Positions 56,665-63,777 of a stretch of 64,000 nucleotides of DNA are shown piece after piece. The position numbers were made by a program, and so were the translations under genes. The notes beneath the pieces are model-generated. The model did no database searches and was not told the DNA's origin. It saw only the letters and a list, made by a program, of their open reading frames with translations. The stretch's first letter is position 1. Every line of letters starts with the position of its first letter. Location of the stretch: NCBI GenBank assembly GCA_963751355.1, contig CAVVVS010000014.1, positions 19,895 through 83,894 on the forward strand, written 5' to 3'. The DNA is from CAVVVS01 sp963751355 (GTDB taxonomy: Bacteria > Bacteroidota > Ignavibacteria > Ignavibacteriales > Ignavibacteriaceae).

Positions 56665-56715
56665 TAACCTCTTTAGGATCTTCCTTGCATCTATAGAGCA
56701 AGTTGCCCGTTATGT
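56662..56715 (+). repeat. Cassette site (attC-like) 4, short form
   Basis: GCCTAAC (56662-56668) to GTTATGT (56709-56715), about 54 bp with a CTTGC...GCAAG stem. It is in the size range of short classical attC sites and unlike the roughly 220-bp sites elsewhere in the array. Confidence 0.5.
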
Positions 56716-57153
56716 GAAGGGGCTTGCTACGCGTAGCCATTGTAAAGATTTCTTATGCTGAAGCAACTGGCCTTTGAATTTGTTGTTAAACTCTGTTTTA
56801 TTTTTTAATACGTGGAAGACTATTTCTGCTAGTTCTTTAGCGATAATAGTCTTAGCAACGGATTTATTTTTTCTTCTTAACAGCGGGTTATGATATTTCC
56901 GAATAACCTGGTAATACTGCACGGCATGAGCAAGGGTCAAGGGAATATTCATAAATTCGAGCAGATCATTTAACCAATACCAAGTCATAGTAGATTCTAC
57001 AGTGGTAATATGGTCCCCGGGAATGGAATTGAAATATTGAATAAAGTTGTGTAAAACATTTTTAAGGTTTTCTTGTTTAACGATATTTCCGGTGGAATCT
57101 ACTGTAGTTAAATAAGAAGTAAATTTATGAAGATCGATGCCGGCGAAGTACAT
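56710..57153 (-). pseudogene. IS110-family transposase with internal deletion
   Basis: 147 codons. The N-terminal RuvC-like DEDD part is present (MYFAGIDLHKFTSYLTTVDS with D7, TTVESTMTWYWL with the second acidic residue, NIPLTLAHAVQYYQVIRKYH). It passes directly into the extreme C-terminal helices (HNPLLRRKNKSVAKTIIAKE then LAEIVFHVLK). The roughly 150-200 residues of the central and serine-containing domain are missing, compared with about 320-400 in intact members. An AGGTGG site precedes the ATG. Its 3' end reads into the cassette core (ACATAACGG). It is the only minus-strand gene in the arrays. Confidence 0.8.
56726..56737. repeat. 12-bp palindrome GCTACGCGTAGC at the edge of the IS110 relic
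   Basis: Perfectly self-complementary, 10 nt inside the cassette core GTTATGT. The half GCGTAGC also appears in the conserved block of both array leaders (near 52450 and 62622). Confidence 0.45.
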
Positions 57154-57189
57154 TTGATACCACCTAAAGTTAAAATATTGTTGGTTGTA

Positions 57190-57342
57190 CTGATTCGGCT
57201 AACTTGTTCTATGTAGTTATAGCTAATTAATTCGCAAACGGTGTTTACGAAAAACGATTAGCACGGTTTGCAAGATCTTCGGCATTTTGTATTTAACCAT
57301 GTCGTTAGTTATGGGGGCAGCTTAAACGCAAGGCCGTTATAC
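57190..57342 (+). repeat. Cassette site (attC-like) 5, right half only
   Basis: From TGATTCGGCTAACTTGTTCT it aligns with the middle of the complete sites. It carries the stem GCAAACGGTG (57234-57243) / CACGGTTTGC (57262-57271) and ends GCAAGGCCGTTATAC (core at 57336-57342). The left half is replaced by the IS110 relic. Confidence 0.68.
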
Positions 57343-57495
57343 TTTTTTTGAGAACACAATTCAGTCTTTAATATTTGGCAATTTATCAAGAAACAATAAA
57401 TGCTTTTCTAAAATGTTAGCTTTGCTATATTATTGTATATAAAAGTAAAATAATTGTTTTATCTTCGCTCATTTAAAAGGAAAGTGGAGGAAATA

Positions 57496-57915
57496 ATGAG
57501 AAAAATAATGTTTGCAGTGTTCATAATTTTAGTTGCTATCACGAATAGCTTTCCGCAAGATAAAAATATTGAACTCCCTTTTAAGAAGATAGTTAGCGAA
57601 GGAAATGAGTTAAAAGTGAGTATTGATATTAATAAAATCAAAAGAGTAGTAATTTGCTTGAATAATATTCTCGATAAAGAATCTATAGTTTATAGAAGTG
57701 CATATTTTAAAGGGAAAGAAAGACCTGAGAATGAGATAGGCCCCAAAAGTATTAGGACTTATAAATTAGTTCCTCAAATTACTGACGAAAATGTAAGAAT
57801 AAGAAGAGATAGAAAAACAATTATTTTAAATACAAGTAAGATGAATGAAATATATCTTAAAGTCGAAAAAGGTAAAGTAGAAATCGAGATAACTGAAGAA
57901 AAGAAAAAAATTTAA
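57496..57915 (+). CDS. Cassette gene: small secreted protein, unknown
   Basis: The start at 57496 (MRKIMFAVFIILVAITNSFP) is chosen because GTGGAGG precedes it and a signal peptide begins there. An in-frame extension to 57454 has no support. 139 residues. The mature part is Lys/Glu/Ile-rich with predicted beta strands and no known motif. It shares its cassette with the methyltransferase 59 nt downstream, since no site lies between them. Confidence 0.65.
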   Translation: MRKIMFAVFIILVAITNSFPQDKNIELPFKKIVSEGNELKVSIDINKIKRVVICLNNILDKESIVYRSAYFKGKERPENEIGPKSIRTYKLVPQITDENVRIRRDRKTIILNTSKMNEIYLKVEKGKVEIEITEEKKKI

Positions 57916-57974
57916 AGAACAATGCAACAAAGCCACCATTATAAACATAAAATAATACGGGGGATGTATAAATT

Positions 57975-58736
57975 ATGAGACAGTGGTATGAAGAATTATT
58001 TGAAAATTACGGAGAGAAATACGACAATGAAGTATTCACAAAAGGAACTTTCGGTGAATGTGACTTTATTGAAAAAGAAATGAATTATAATAAACATTTC
58101 AAAATATTAGATATCGGATGCGGGACGGGAAGACATTCAAGAGAATTAGCAAAGCGTGGATATTCAGTAACTGGTATTGATTTATCTGAATCATTACTAA
58201 ACAAAGCTAAGGGAATAGCAATTAAAGATGGATTGAACATAGACTTCCAAATTCAAGATGCTAGAGCGTTAACTTTTTCTAATGAATTTGATTTAGCTAT
58301 CATGCTTTGTGAAGGTGCATTTCCATTGATGGAGACTGATGAAATGAATTATCAAATACTTCAAAATGCGACAAAAGCCTTAAAAGATGGCGGAAAACTT
58401 ATTCTCACAACATTAAATGGTTTATTCCCATTGTTTCATTCCGTGAAAGATTTTCTTGAGAGTCATAACGAAGAAGACAATGCTAAATATGACGAGGACT
58501 CTTTTGATTTAATGACATTTCGAAATTATAGTACTATTGATGTTGAAGATGATTTTTCTAATAAGAAAACGTTGAAATGTTATGAGCGTTATTATGTCCC
58601 CTCAGAAATTACATGGATATTAAAATCGCTCAATTATAAAAATGTAGATATTTTTGGCGCTAAACTGGGAGCATTTAGTCGCAATGATAAATTAACAACA
58701 GAAGATTTTGAAATGTTGATTGTGGCTAATAAATAA
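57975..58736 (+). CDS. Cassette gene: class I SAM-dependent methyltransferase
   Basis: 253 residues. SAM-binding motif ILDIGCGTGRHSRELAKRGY (about 44-63), then VTGIDLSESLL, QDARALTFSNEFDLAIMLCE and ALKDGGKLILTTLNGLF. A C-terminal lid of about 80 residues (YERYYVPSEITWILKSLNYK) completes a typical small-molecule methyltransferase. GGGGGATG lies upstream of the ATG. Substrate unknown. Methyltransferases are frequent cassette cargo. Confidence 0.88.
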   Translation: MRQWYEELFENYGEKYDNEVFTKGTFGECDFIEKEMNYNKHFKILDIGCGTGRHSRELAKRGYSVTGIDLSESLLNKAKGIAIKDGLNIDFQIQDARALTFSNEFDLAIMLCEGAFPLMETDEMNYQILQNATKALKDGGKLILTTLNGLFPLFHSVKDFLESHNEEDNAKYDEDSFDLMTFRNYSTIDVEDDFSNKKTLKCYERYYVPSEITWILKSLNYKNVDIFGAKLGAFSRNDKLTTEDFEMLIVANK

Positions 58737-58750
58737 TGCGATCAAAATGA

Positions 58751-58993
58751 ATATAACTAGCGCCTCTCCAAAGGAGTCCTTCGGTCAATCCGACATCAAA
58801 TTCGCTCACGGCGATTTACTGATTTTAGGGTTGATTTTTCCGTTTTTGCATTCTTGTTCAACGTACACATTCTAAGAAACAAATTTGCCTCCGGTGTGTG
58901 AAAGGAAAGATACATACATCCGGCTTAATCAGCGGCGGTTGTTTTCTAAGCAACTTCCTTGTTTTGAGCTGCGCCTTAGCCATAACGTTATAC
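58751..58993 (+). repeat. Cassette site (attC-like) 6
   Basis: ATATAAC (58751-58757) to GTTATAC (58987-58993). It contains the variable stem CCGGTGTGTG (58891-58900) / CATACATCCGG (58913-58923). The shared tail is CTTAATCAGCGGCGGTTGTT, then CTTGTTTTGAGCTGCGCCTT and AGCCATAACGTTATAC, the last part nearly identical to the site at the window end. Confidence 0.75.
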
Positions 58994-59037
58994 TTCTGAA
59001 ATACATATTTAACTTAAAATGTATAAAAGGAAACTAT

Positions 59038-59634
59038 ATGAATGAATCTAAGGGAATTATAAATGACAGATTTGAGACTATTATTAGAGAATTTCAAGGA
59101 ATTATAAGTTTTGGATATGTAATTCTTATCATTCTCGGGATGCTTTTTGAAAGCATATATTATGGTCAATTTGGAATAAATATTTTCCAGTATTCTGGGA
59201 TACTTGATTTTTTATTAGTCCCATTTCGTCGTCCAACCGTTCTGCTTATTTTAATTGGGCTTTCCTTGTTTTGGTATTTGTATTTCATTACTCTTTATAA
59301 CTTTTTAATAAAGAAGACACCTAAATTTCATAAAGCTTTCTATCGTAAAATCCCTAAAAACGGCAACTACATTAAATCTCAAATTAAGTGGCTAATAACA
59401 TTTTTTATTATTACAACAATAGCCTGGGCTTATGTTACGAGCAAAAAAGAAAAAGAAAATCTTTTTAAGAAAAAAGTCAATTTATCGATTGAATATGATT
59501 CCAATGGCAATATCTCTTATATTAAAGGGAAAATGATTGGAAAGAATGATTTGAACATATTCCTCTTAGACGTTAATAATCAAGTACAGATTATTCCACT
59601 TAATTCTAATATCGTTAGAATAAATCCGCTTTAG
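59038..59634 (+). CDS. Cassette gene: multi-TM membrane protein, unknown
   Basis: The true start is the ATG at 59038 (AAAAGGAAACTAT upstream). The open frame extends 153 nt further only because it reads through the preceding cassette site. 198 residues: membrane helices at about 20-42 (ISFGYVILIILGMLFESIYY), 55-90, and 120-140 (WLITFFIITTIAWAYV), then a soluble C-terminal tail with beta strands (SIEYDSNGNISYIKGKMIGK). No family recognised. Confidence 0.72.
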   Translation: MNESKGIINDRFETIIREFQGIISFGYVILIILGMLFESIYYGQFGINIFQYSGILDFLLVPFRRPTVLLILIGLSLFWYLYFITLYNFLIKKTPKFHKAFYRKIPKNGNYIKSQIKWLITFFIITTIAWAYVTSKKEKENLFKKKVNLSIEYDSNGNISYIKGKMIGKNDLNIFLLDVNNQVQIIPLNSNIVRINPL

Positions 59635-59656
59635 TGAAATAATAATATTTGAAGAG

Positions 59657-59880
59657 GTATAAGAAGCAAATCAACCGGACGCCGTTTTCAAAGCAACATT
59701 GTTGTTGTTTCTAAGATTTGTGATAAATGCAAAGTTTCTATTCGGCAGTATAGTAATAATCTAAATTGTTGCAGCCGGCACTTACGATGAAAGTTACACA
59801 CGGTCTGCTAAATTATAGAAGTCGTCTTTTTAATCGGCGTATTTGTTCTGGGGCACTGGATATTTGCAACATCGTTATAT
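59657..59880 (+). repeat. Cassette site (attC-like) 7
   Basis: Left end GTATAAGAAGCAAATCAACC pairs with right end GGATATTTGCAACATCGTTA (core GTTATAT at 59874-59880), leaving GCAAAT...ATTTGC plus flanks as the outer stem. The inner part is more diverged from the other sites. Confidence 0.7.
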
Positions 59881-59893
59881 GCAAAGGTAAATA

Positions 59894-60421
59894 GTGGTTT
59901 CAAATTTAGTATTAGCATTTCCAAAATTAAGTAGAATTGATTACGAATGGATACAATCTGTTCGGAAGAAGTACGATAATAGATATTATAATATTGTTGA
60001 GCCACATTTCACCATTGTTTTTCCAGTATTCAATATTGATGAATCTCAACTTGAAAACCACATTAAAAAAGTTTGTAGTCTTTTTACTCCAATTCAATTC
60101 AGTATTCGGACGTCAACGGTAGTAAAGGATTCTTTTAGTGATTTTACAGATGTGTTTTTAGTTCCCGACGAAGGAAATAGTCAAATAATAAAATTACACG
60201 ACAAATTATATACTGATATTCTTTCAAAAGAATTACGGCTGGATATTGCTTTTATTCCACATATTGGTATTGGTGCAAGTCGGAATCTAGAAGAATCGAA
60301 AATTATTTCAGAAAACCTGAATAATCAAAATATTTTAATTGAAGGAACTATTAATGAATTGGATTTGATAGAATATGATTATCCAAAAGTTAAATTCATT
60401 AAAAAATATTTTCTTAAGTAA
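59894..60421 (+). CDS. Cassette gene: 2'-5' RNA ligase-like (2H phosphoesterase) protein
   Basis: 175 residues from a GTG with AAAGG upstream, 20 nt after GTTATAT. The two H-x-T/S-type motifs of the 2H superfamily are PHFTIVFP (about 38-45) and IPHIGIGAS (about 121-129, with glycine in the third place of the second motif). Such enzymes cleave or join 2',5' or cyclic phosphodiesters of RNA or nucleotides. The Thr/Ser-to-Gly change in the second motif may alter activity. No cassette site follows; array 1 ends here. Confidence 0.75.
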   Translation: MVSNLVLAFPKLSRIDYEWIQSVRKKYDNRYYNIVEPHFTIVFPVFNIDESQLENHIKKVCSLFTPIQFSIRTSTVVKDSFSDFTDVFLVPDEGNSQIIKLHDKLYTDILSKELRLDIAFIPHIGIGASRNLEESKIISENLNNQNILIEGTINELDLIEYDYPKVKFIKKYFLK

Positions 60422-60478
60422 TTTTGTTCCTTCCTGCTGTTATCTATTCTCAACTTTAACATTGCCCTTATTTACCAA

Positions 60479-60881
60479 TGGAATTTGGAAAAACCTGGCA
60501 TTATAGTAATAACGATTATCCGGATACTTTAATTTCTTCAATTGTAGATGCAGGATACGACAAAATATTTATTATTCGATTTTCAAGCTGGACTTAATAA
60601 AAGCTGGGGAATACAGCCTGATTCAAGTCGTTGGAATGTACCTGTAAATTAGTGCGATTGGGATACTACCATAACTTTATTCAGCAATTCAGATACAGTA
60701 GTCAATTCAAACAGAGTTTTTACTAATTGTTTTTTGTTTGGTCATTTCATTCATCTATACTAAGATGATTGACAATTATGAGATTAATTTTATTGCAAGT
60801 AATCTTTCAAGCGGAGTATATTTTTATAAAATGCAGGCAAAGAGTTTTGTTGAAGCTAAAAAAATAATATTACTTAAATAA
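60479..60881 (+). pseudogene. Decayed BNR-type T9SS gene
   Basis: Reading across several stops and frame changes gives MEFGKTWHYSNNDYPDTLIS, then CDWDTTITLFSNSDTVVNSN, then a sorting-domain end NYEINFIASNLSSGVYFYKM ... KKIILLK* (stop 60879-60881). The order (BNR-like blade, linker, sorting-domain tail) is that of a secreted propeller protein that has been inactivated. Confidence 0.65.
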
Positions 60882-60895
60882 ACGAAGGAGAAAAG

Positions 60896-61732
60896 ATGCA
60901 AATAATTAAAAAAAACTTAAGCATAATTTTAACATTGCTTTTATTTATCAGCAGTGTAATTACAGCGCAGGATGCAGCGGGAAGCAAAGATCACCCGCTT
61001 TTTAACAGGATGCCTGGTTATAAAATTTTCAAATACCAAGAAAATGATTTTGATGTATACAATAATTTCAAAGATAATAAAGGCAAGAAAACCAGTGTTG
61101 AGGGACATTATTATTCTTTAGAATATCGCATTATTAAAGGCGAAAAAGCAGCCTCTTCTGCGGAAGTTTTAAGGAACTATATTAATGCTGTTAAAAAGAT
61201 TGGTGGGAAAGTCATTTTGGAAAGGAAAAGAAATGTTTATTTAAATCTTATGAATAATAAGAAAGAAACCTGGGTCGAGGTAGCAACATTTAATAGAGGA
61301 GAAGGCTATCGGCTGAAGATTATAGAAAGTGCTCCAATGGAACAAAGTATTGTTGCAGATCCTAAAGCTATGGGCGATGATATTGAACGTTCCGGGCGTG
61401 TTGCAATTTATGGAATTTACTTTGATACTAACAGTGATAAGATTAAACCAGAATCAGCCCAGAGTCTTAATGCAATAGCAGAATTACTGAAGACTAAAAG
61501 TAAACTTAATGTTTATGTTGTGGGACATACTGATATGACCGGGAATTTTGATAATAATATGAAACTTTCTGAAAAAAGAGCAAAAGCAGTCGTTGATGCT
61601 TTAGTAAAGGATTACGGAATTTCTAAAATAAGATTAACTAGTAAGGGCGTTGGTCCACTGTCCCCTTTAAGCACAAACCAGACAGATGGAGGGAAACAAC
61701 TTAATAGAAGGGTTGAATTGGTTAAACAATGA
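60896..61732 (+). CDS. OmpA-family outer-membrane protein
   Basis: 278 residues. The signal peptide ends SSVITAQ, with GGAGAA before the ATG. An N-terminal domain (about 30-150, KDHPLFNRMPGYKIFKYQEN ... VEVATFNRGEGYRLKIIES) is followed by a C-terminal OmpA domain. The latter reads GIYFDTNSDKIKPESAQSLN, VYVVGHTDMTGNFDNNMKLS, RAKAVVDALVKDYGI and LNRRVELVKQ, and binds peptidoglycan. Intact gene between two arrays, likely part of the ancestral chromosome segment. Confidence 0.9.
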   Translation: MQIIKKNLSIILTLLLFISSVITAQDAAGSKDHPLFNRMPGYKIFKYQENDFDVYNNFKDNKGKKTSVEGHYYSLEYRIIKGEKAASSAEVLRNYINAVKKIGGKVILERKRNVYLNLMNNKKETWVEVATFNRGEGYRLKIIESAPMEQSIVADPKAMGDDIERSGRVAIYGIYFDTNSDKIKPESAQSLNAIAELLKTKSKLNVYVVGHTDMTGNFDNNMKLSEKRAKAVVDALVKDYGISKIRLTSKGVGPLSPLSTNQTDGGKQLNRRVELVKQ

Positions 61733-61767
61733 ATTTAGAAATCTTATGATGCAATTAGCAATTAAGT

Positions 61768-61906
61768 TGTAACTCTAGTTAATGAAGAGAAAATAGTTGG
61801 GAGTTATGAAGTTGATTTTAATGCAATTGATCTTAAAAATAATGTATATTTTTTTTGAACGTAAACAGGTAGATTTAAGGCTACAAAGAAATTAACATTA
61901 TGTAAA
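61768..61906 (+). pseudogene. Decayed T9SS sorting-domain remnant
   Basis: Frame LVNEEKIVGSYEVDFNAIDL followed by KNNVYFF*, then a stop, then TGRFKATKKLTLCKE, corresponds to the last 45 residues of a sorting domain interrupted by two stop codons. Confidence 0.65.
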
Positions 61907-62372
61907 GAAAGATATAGCATATTACGCAAATTGGTTTACTTATCGTAACAAAGCCTGGTACATTCTGCCGGTGCCTGTTATAAACGATAGTTTAACGAAA
62001 TATCAAATCAAAAAAAAATAAATCAGTAATTTATAGTTCAGGCAAACCATCTCCTCAACTCGACCGCCTATCTTATTAGTGCTATCCAAGATTGCAATAA
62101 AAAAATTTGACTTCGATTTCTCACCCTGGTTTCGAATATCTTTCCAGTAACACTGGTATAATAATTTTGCATAGTTTTTTGCCTGGTAAATTGATGAAAA
62201 ATTAATTCTATCAAACTCAGAAATGAATGAAATGATTTTCAAATTTATTATACCAAAATGTATGAATACGTTTCAAACAACATTTTAATACGAAATTCTT
62301 TTCATCTAATTAAATAAACTCTTGGATATTTCGAAAATTTTGGTTGAATATCGAATTATTACAAAATATAAT
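61907..62372. other. 466-bp AT-rich region before leader copy 2
   Basis: A minus-strand frame at 62003-62242 (79 codons, YQAKNYAKLLYQCYWKDIRN) has no family match that I can name and no clear ribosome binding site. It may be a gene remnant. Nothing else was recognised. Confidence 0.4.
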
Positions 62373-62389
62373 TTTCTTCAAATTTTTAC

Positions 62390-62418
62390 TTGACATAAAT
62401 ATATAATATACATAGTTT
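62390..62418 (+). promoter_or_regulatory. Candidate outward promoter of array 2
   Basis: TTGACA (62390-62395), 17 nt, TAGTTT (62413-62418), matching the layout in leader copy 1. Confidence 0.4.
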
Positions 62419-62690
62419 TAATGATGTAGTATTGAAATAAGGAGATACATCTAACCAACCACACTAAGACGTACGTATAATTTATTTAGCATAAGAGATA
62501 ACGAAATTATTAGTTATTCAGTTAAATAGATTGCTTACCACTCATACAGGGCGATATCCAATCTAAAAAAGTAAAAAACAAACTCAACTTTAATTAATCG
62601 GCTTTTTTTGTGACTGACTATGCGTAGCTGTATAACTGGAAAAAACATAAAGTAAGAGAAATTAAAACCATTAAGAATTGAAGAAGAAAA

Positions 62691-62779
62691 TTCCCTATAT
62701 AAGGAAACCAAAACATCCTTATATAAGGAACAGATCAAAAATATATCTACTATTAGGAATTTTATCCTTATATAGGGAA
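62691..62779. repeat. Three palindromic iterons TCCYTATATARGGA in leader copy 2
   Basis: TTCCCTATATAAGGAA (62691-62706), TCCTTATATAAGGAA (62716-62730) and TCCTTATATAGGGAA (62765-62779). The first and last form an inverted pair around the middle palindrome. Leader copy 1 has only one degenerate trace. They could be protein-binding iterons or the ends of a tiny inserted element. Confidence 0.65.
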
Positions 62780-62839
62780 TAAGATAAGGAAGAAATCTAA
62801 TAGGTTAATAATATGTTATACGCATAAGCAAGTACTAAA

Positions 62840-63523
62840 ATGTATGAAGTAAATTTACATATCAAAAGAGTCAACACAGCAGCTTATTTGGTCATTGCTT
62901 GGTCTGTTTTTATGACTTTTATGTCATTGTTGATTTATGAGAAAACCCAAGGAATTGTTAATTCATCAAATTTGTTTTTGGGAATTCTTGAAATGGTTGT
63001 TTTATTTGTTTCAGCAGTAGCGGTTACATCTAAAAGGTATTCTCTTCTTTGGTTGATTTTAATCGTTTTATCAATAGACACTATTGGAATGCTTATCATT
63101 GGCATTTCTGGTCCGCTAGCAATCATTTTTAGATTAGTTGTTATTGCCTTTGTTATTATTGGAATTCGAAGTGCAACATTATTAAAAGATTTTTCAAATT
63201 TCTATGAAAAAACATCCGAAAAAGAAATTGATAATGATTCAGAACCAAATTATTTCGAATACAAACAAAAAGAGGCTACTCATCAAAGAGAGAAATATCG
63301 CTCTGATTTTAATTCAGACGAAGAATACTATTCTTACCTTCTAAACATTAATCTAAACGCAACAGTTCAAGAAATCAAAACTGGTTATAAAAAAGCAATG
63401 AAAGAAAATCATCCAGATAGATTTGAACATTTAGGAGAAGAATTTAGAGATATTGCTGAAGCCAGAACAAAACTTATTAACGAAGCAATGGATTTTTTTA
63501 AAAATAAATACAATTTCAATTAA
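62840..63523 (+). CDS. Cassette gene: membrane protein with C-terminal J domain
   Basis: 227 residues, 25 nt after GTTATAC. Four membrane helices (about 15-35, 43-62, 68-88, 90-110), a charged linker, then a C-terminal J domain (about 165-225). The J domain has the invariant HPD in KENHPDRFEHLGEEFRDIAE and helices around it. J domains recruit and stimulate Hsp70 (DnaK), so the protein should bring DnaK to the membrane. The specific client is unknown. Confidence 0.85.
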   Translation: MYEVNLHIKRVNTAAYLVIAWSVFMTFMSLLIYEKTQGIVNSSNLFLGILEMVVLFVSAVAVTSKRYSLLWLILIVLSIDTIGMLIIGISGPLAIIFRLVVIAFVIIGIRSATLLKDFSNFYEKTSEKEIDNDSEPNYFEYKQKEATHQREKYRSDFNSDEEYYSYLLNINLNATVQEIKTGYKKAMKENHPDRFEHLGEEFRDIAEARTKLINEAMDFFKNKYNFN

Positions 63524-63535
63524 TAGAGGTTGCAA

Positions 63536-63769
63536 ATGGAAACAAATAATCAACAAGAGCCAAAACAGATTTCTCCATCAAACGAAGTCAAAAAAAGTTT
63601 TTTACAAAGGAATATTGTTGGTGTAATAGTTTTTTGTTTATTCATTTTTTATGATTTGTTACGTTCTGGAAATCCTGCCTCTCTCATAATAGATATACCG
63701 TTAGGATTATTAATTGCTTCAATAATACAACTTATTTTTAATGGTTTAAAGAAATTGTTTTCAAAATAA
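63536..63769 (+). CDS. Cassette gene: small two-TM membrane protein
   Basis: 77 residues from the ATG at 63536 (GAGG seven bases upstream; an earlier TTG at 63530 is less likely). A polar N-terminus (METNNQQEPKQISPSNEVKK) is followed by two helices (IVGVIVFCLFIFYDLL and PLGLLIASIIQLIFNGL). It starts 12 nt after the J-domain gene in the same cassette, so the two are probably co-expressed and may interact. Confidence 0.65.
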   Translation: METNNQQEPKQISPSNEVKKSFLQRNIVGVIVFCLFIFYDLLRSGNPASLIIDIPLGLLIASIIQLIFNGLKKLFSK

Positions 63770-63777
63770 TAAAATGC

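Larger units (their letters stand above)
62373..62817 (+). repeat. Cassette-array leader, copy 2 (attI-like region)
   Basis: Second copy of the leader at 52198-52560, about 80 bp longer because of an insertion at 62695-62788 that carries three copies of a palindromic element. The last 30 nt to GTTA (62789-62818) are identical to copy 1, after which this copy enters GTTATACGC and the J-domain cassette. Confidence 0.78.

Noticed and set aside
58885..59037. N-terminal extension of the multi-TM cassette protein
   Set aside because: The extra 51 codons are the reading frame through the preceding cassette site. The ATG at 59038 has a ribosome binding site and directly precedes the conserved-looking protein.
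52558..60421. Prophage or plasmid origin for the region
   Set aside because: No phage structural, replication or partition genes are present; single unrelated genes separated by similar sites fit cassettes much better.
62003..62242. 79-codon minus-strand frame before leader copy 2
   Set aside because: No family, no ribosome binding site and no partner; kept only as a possible remnant in the description of the region.
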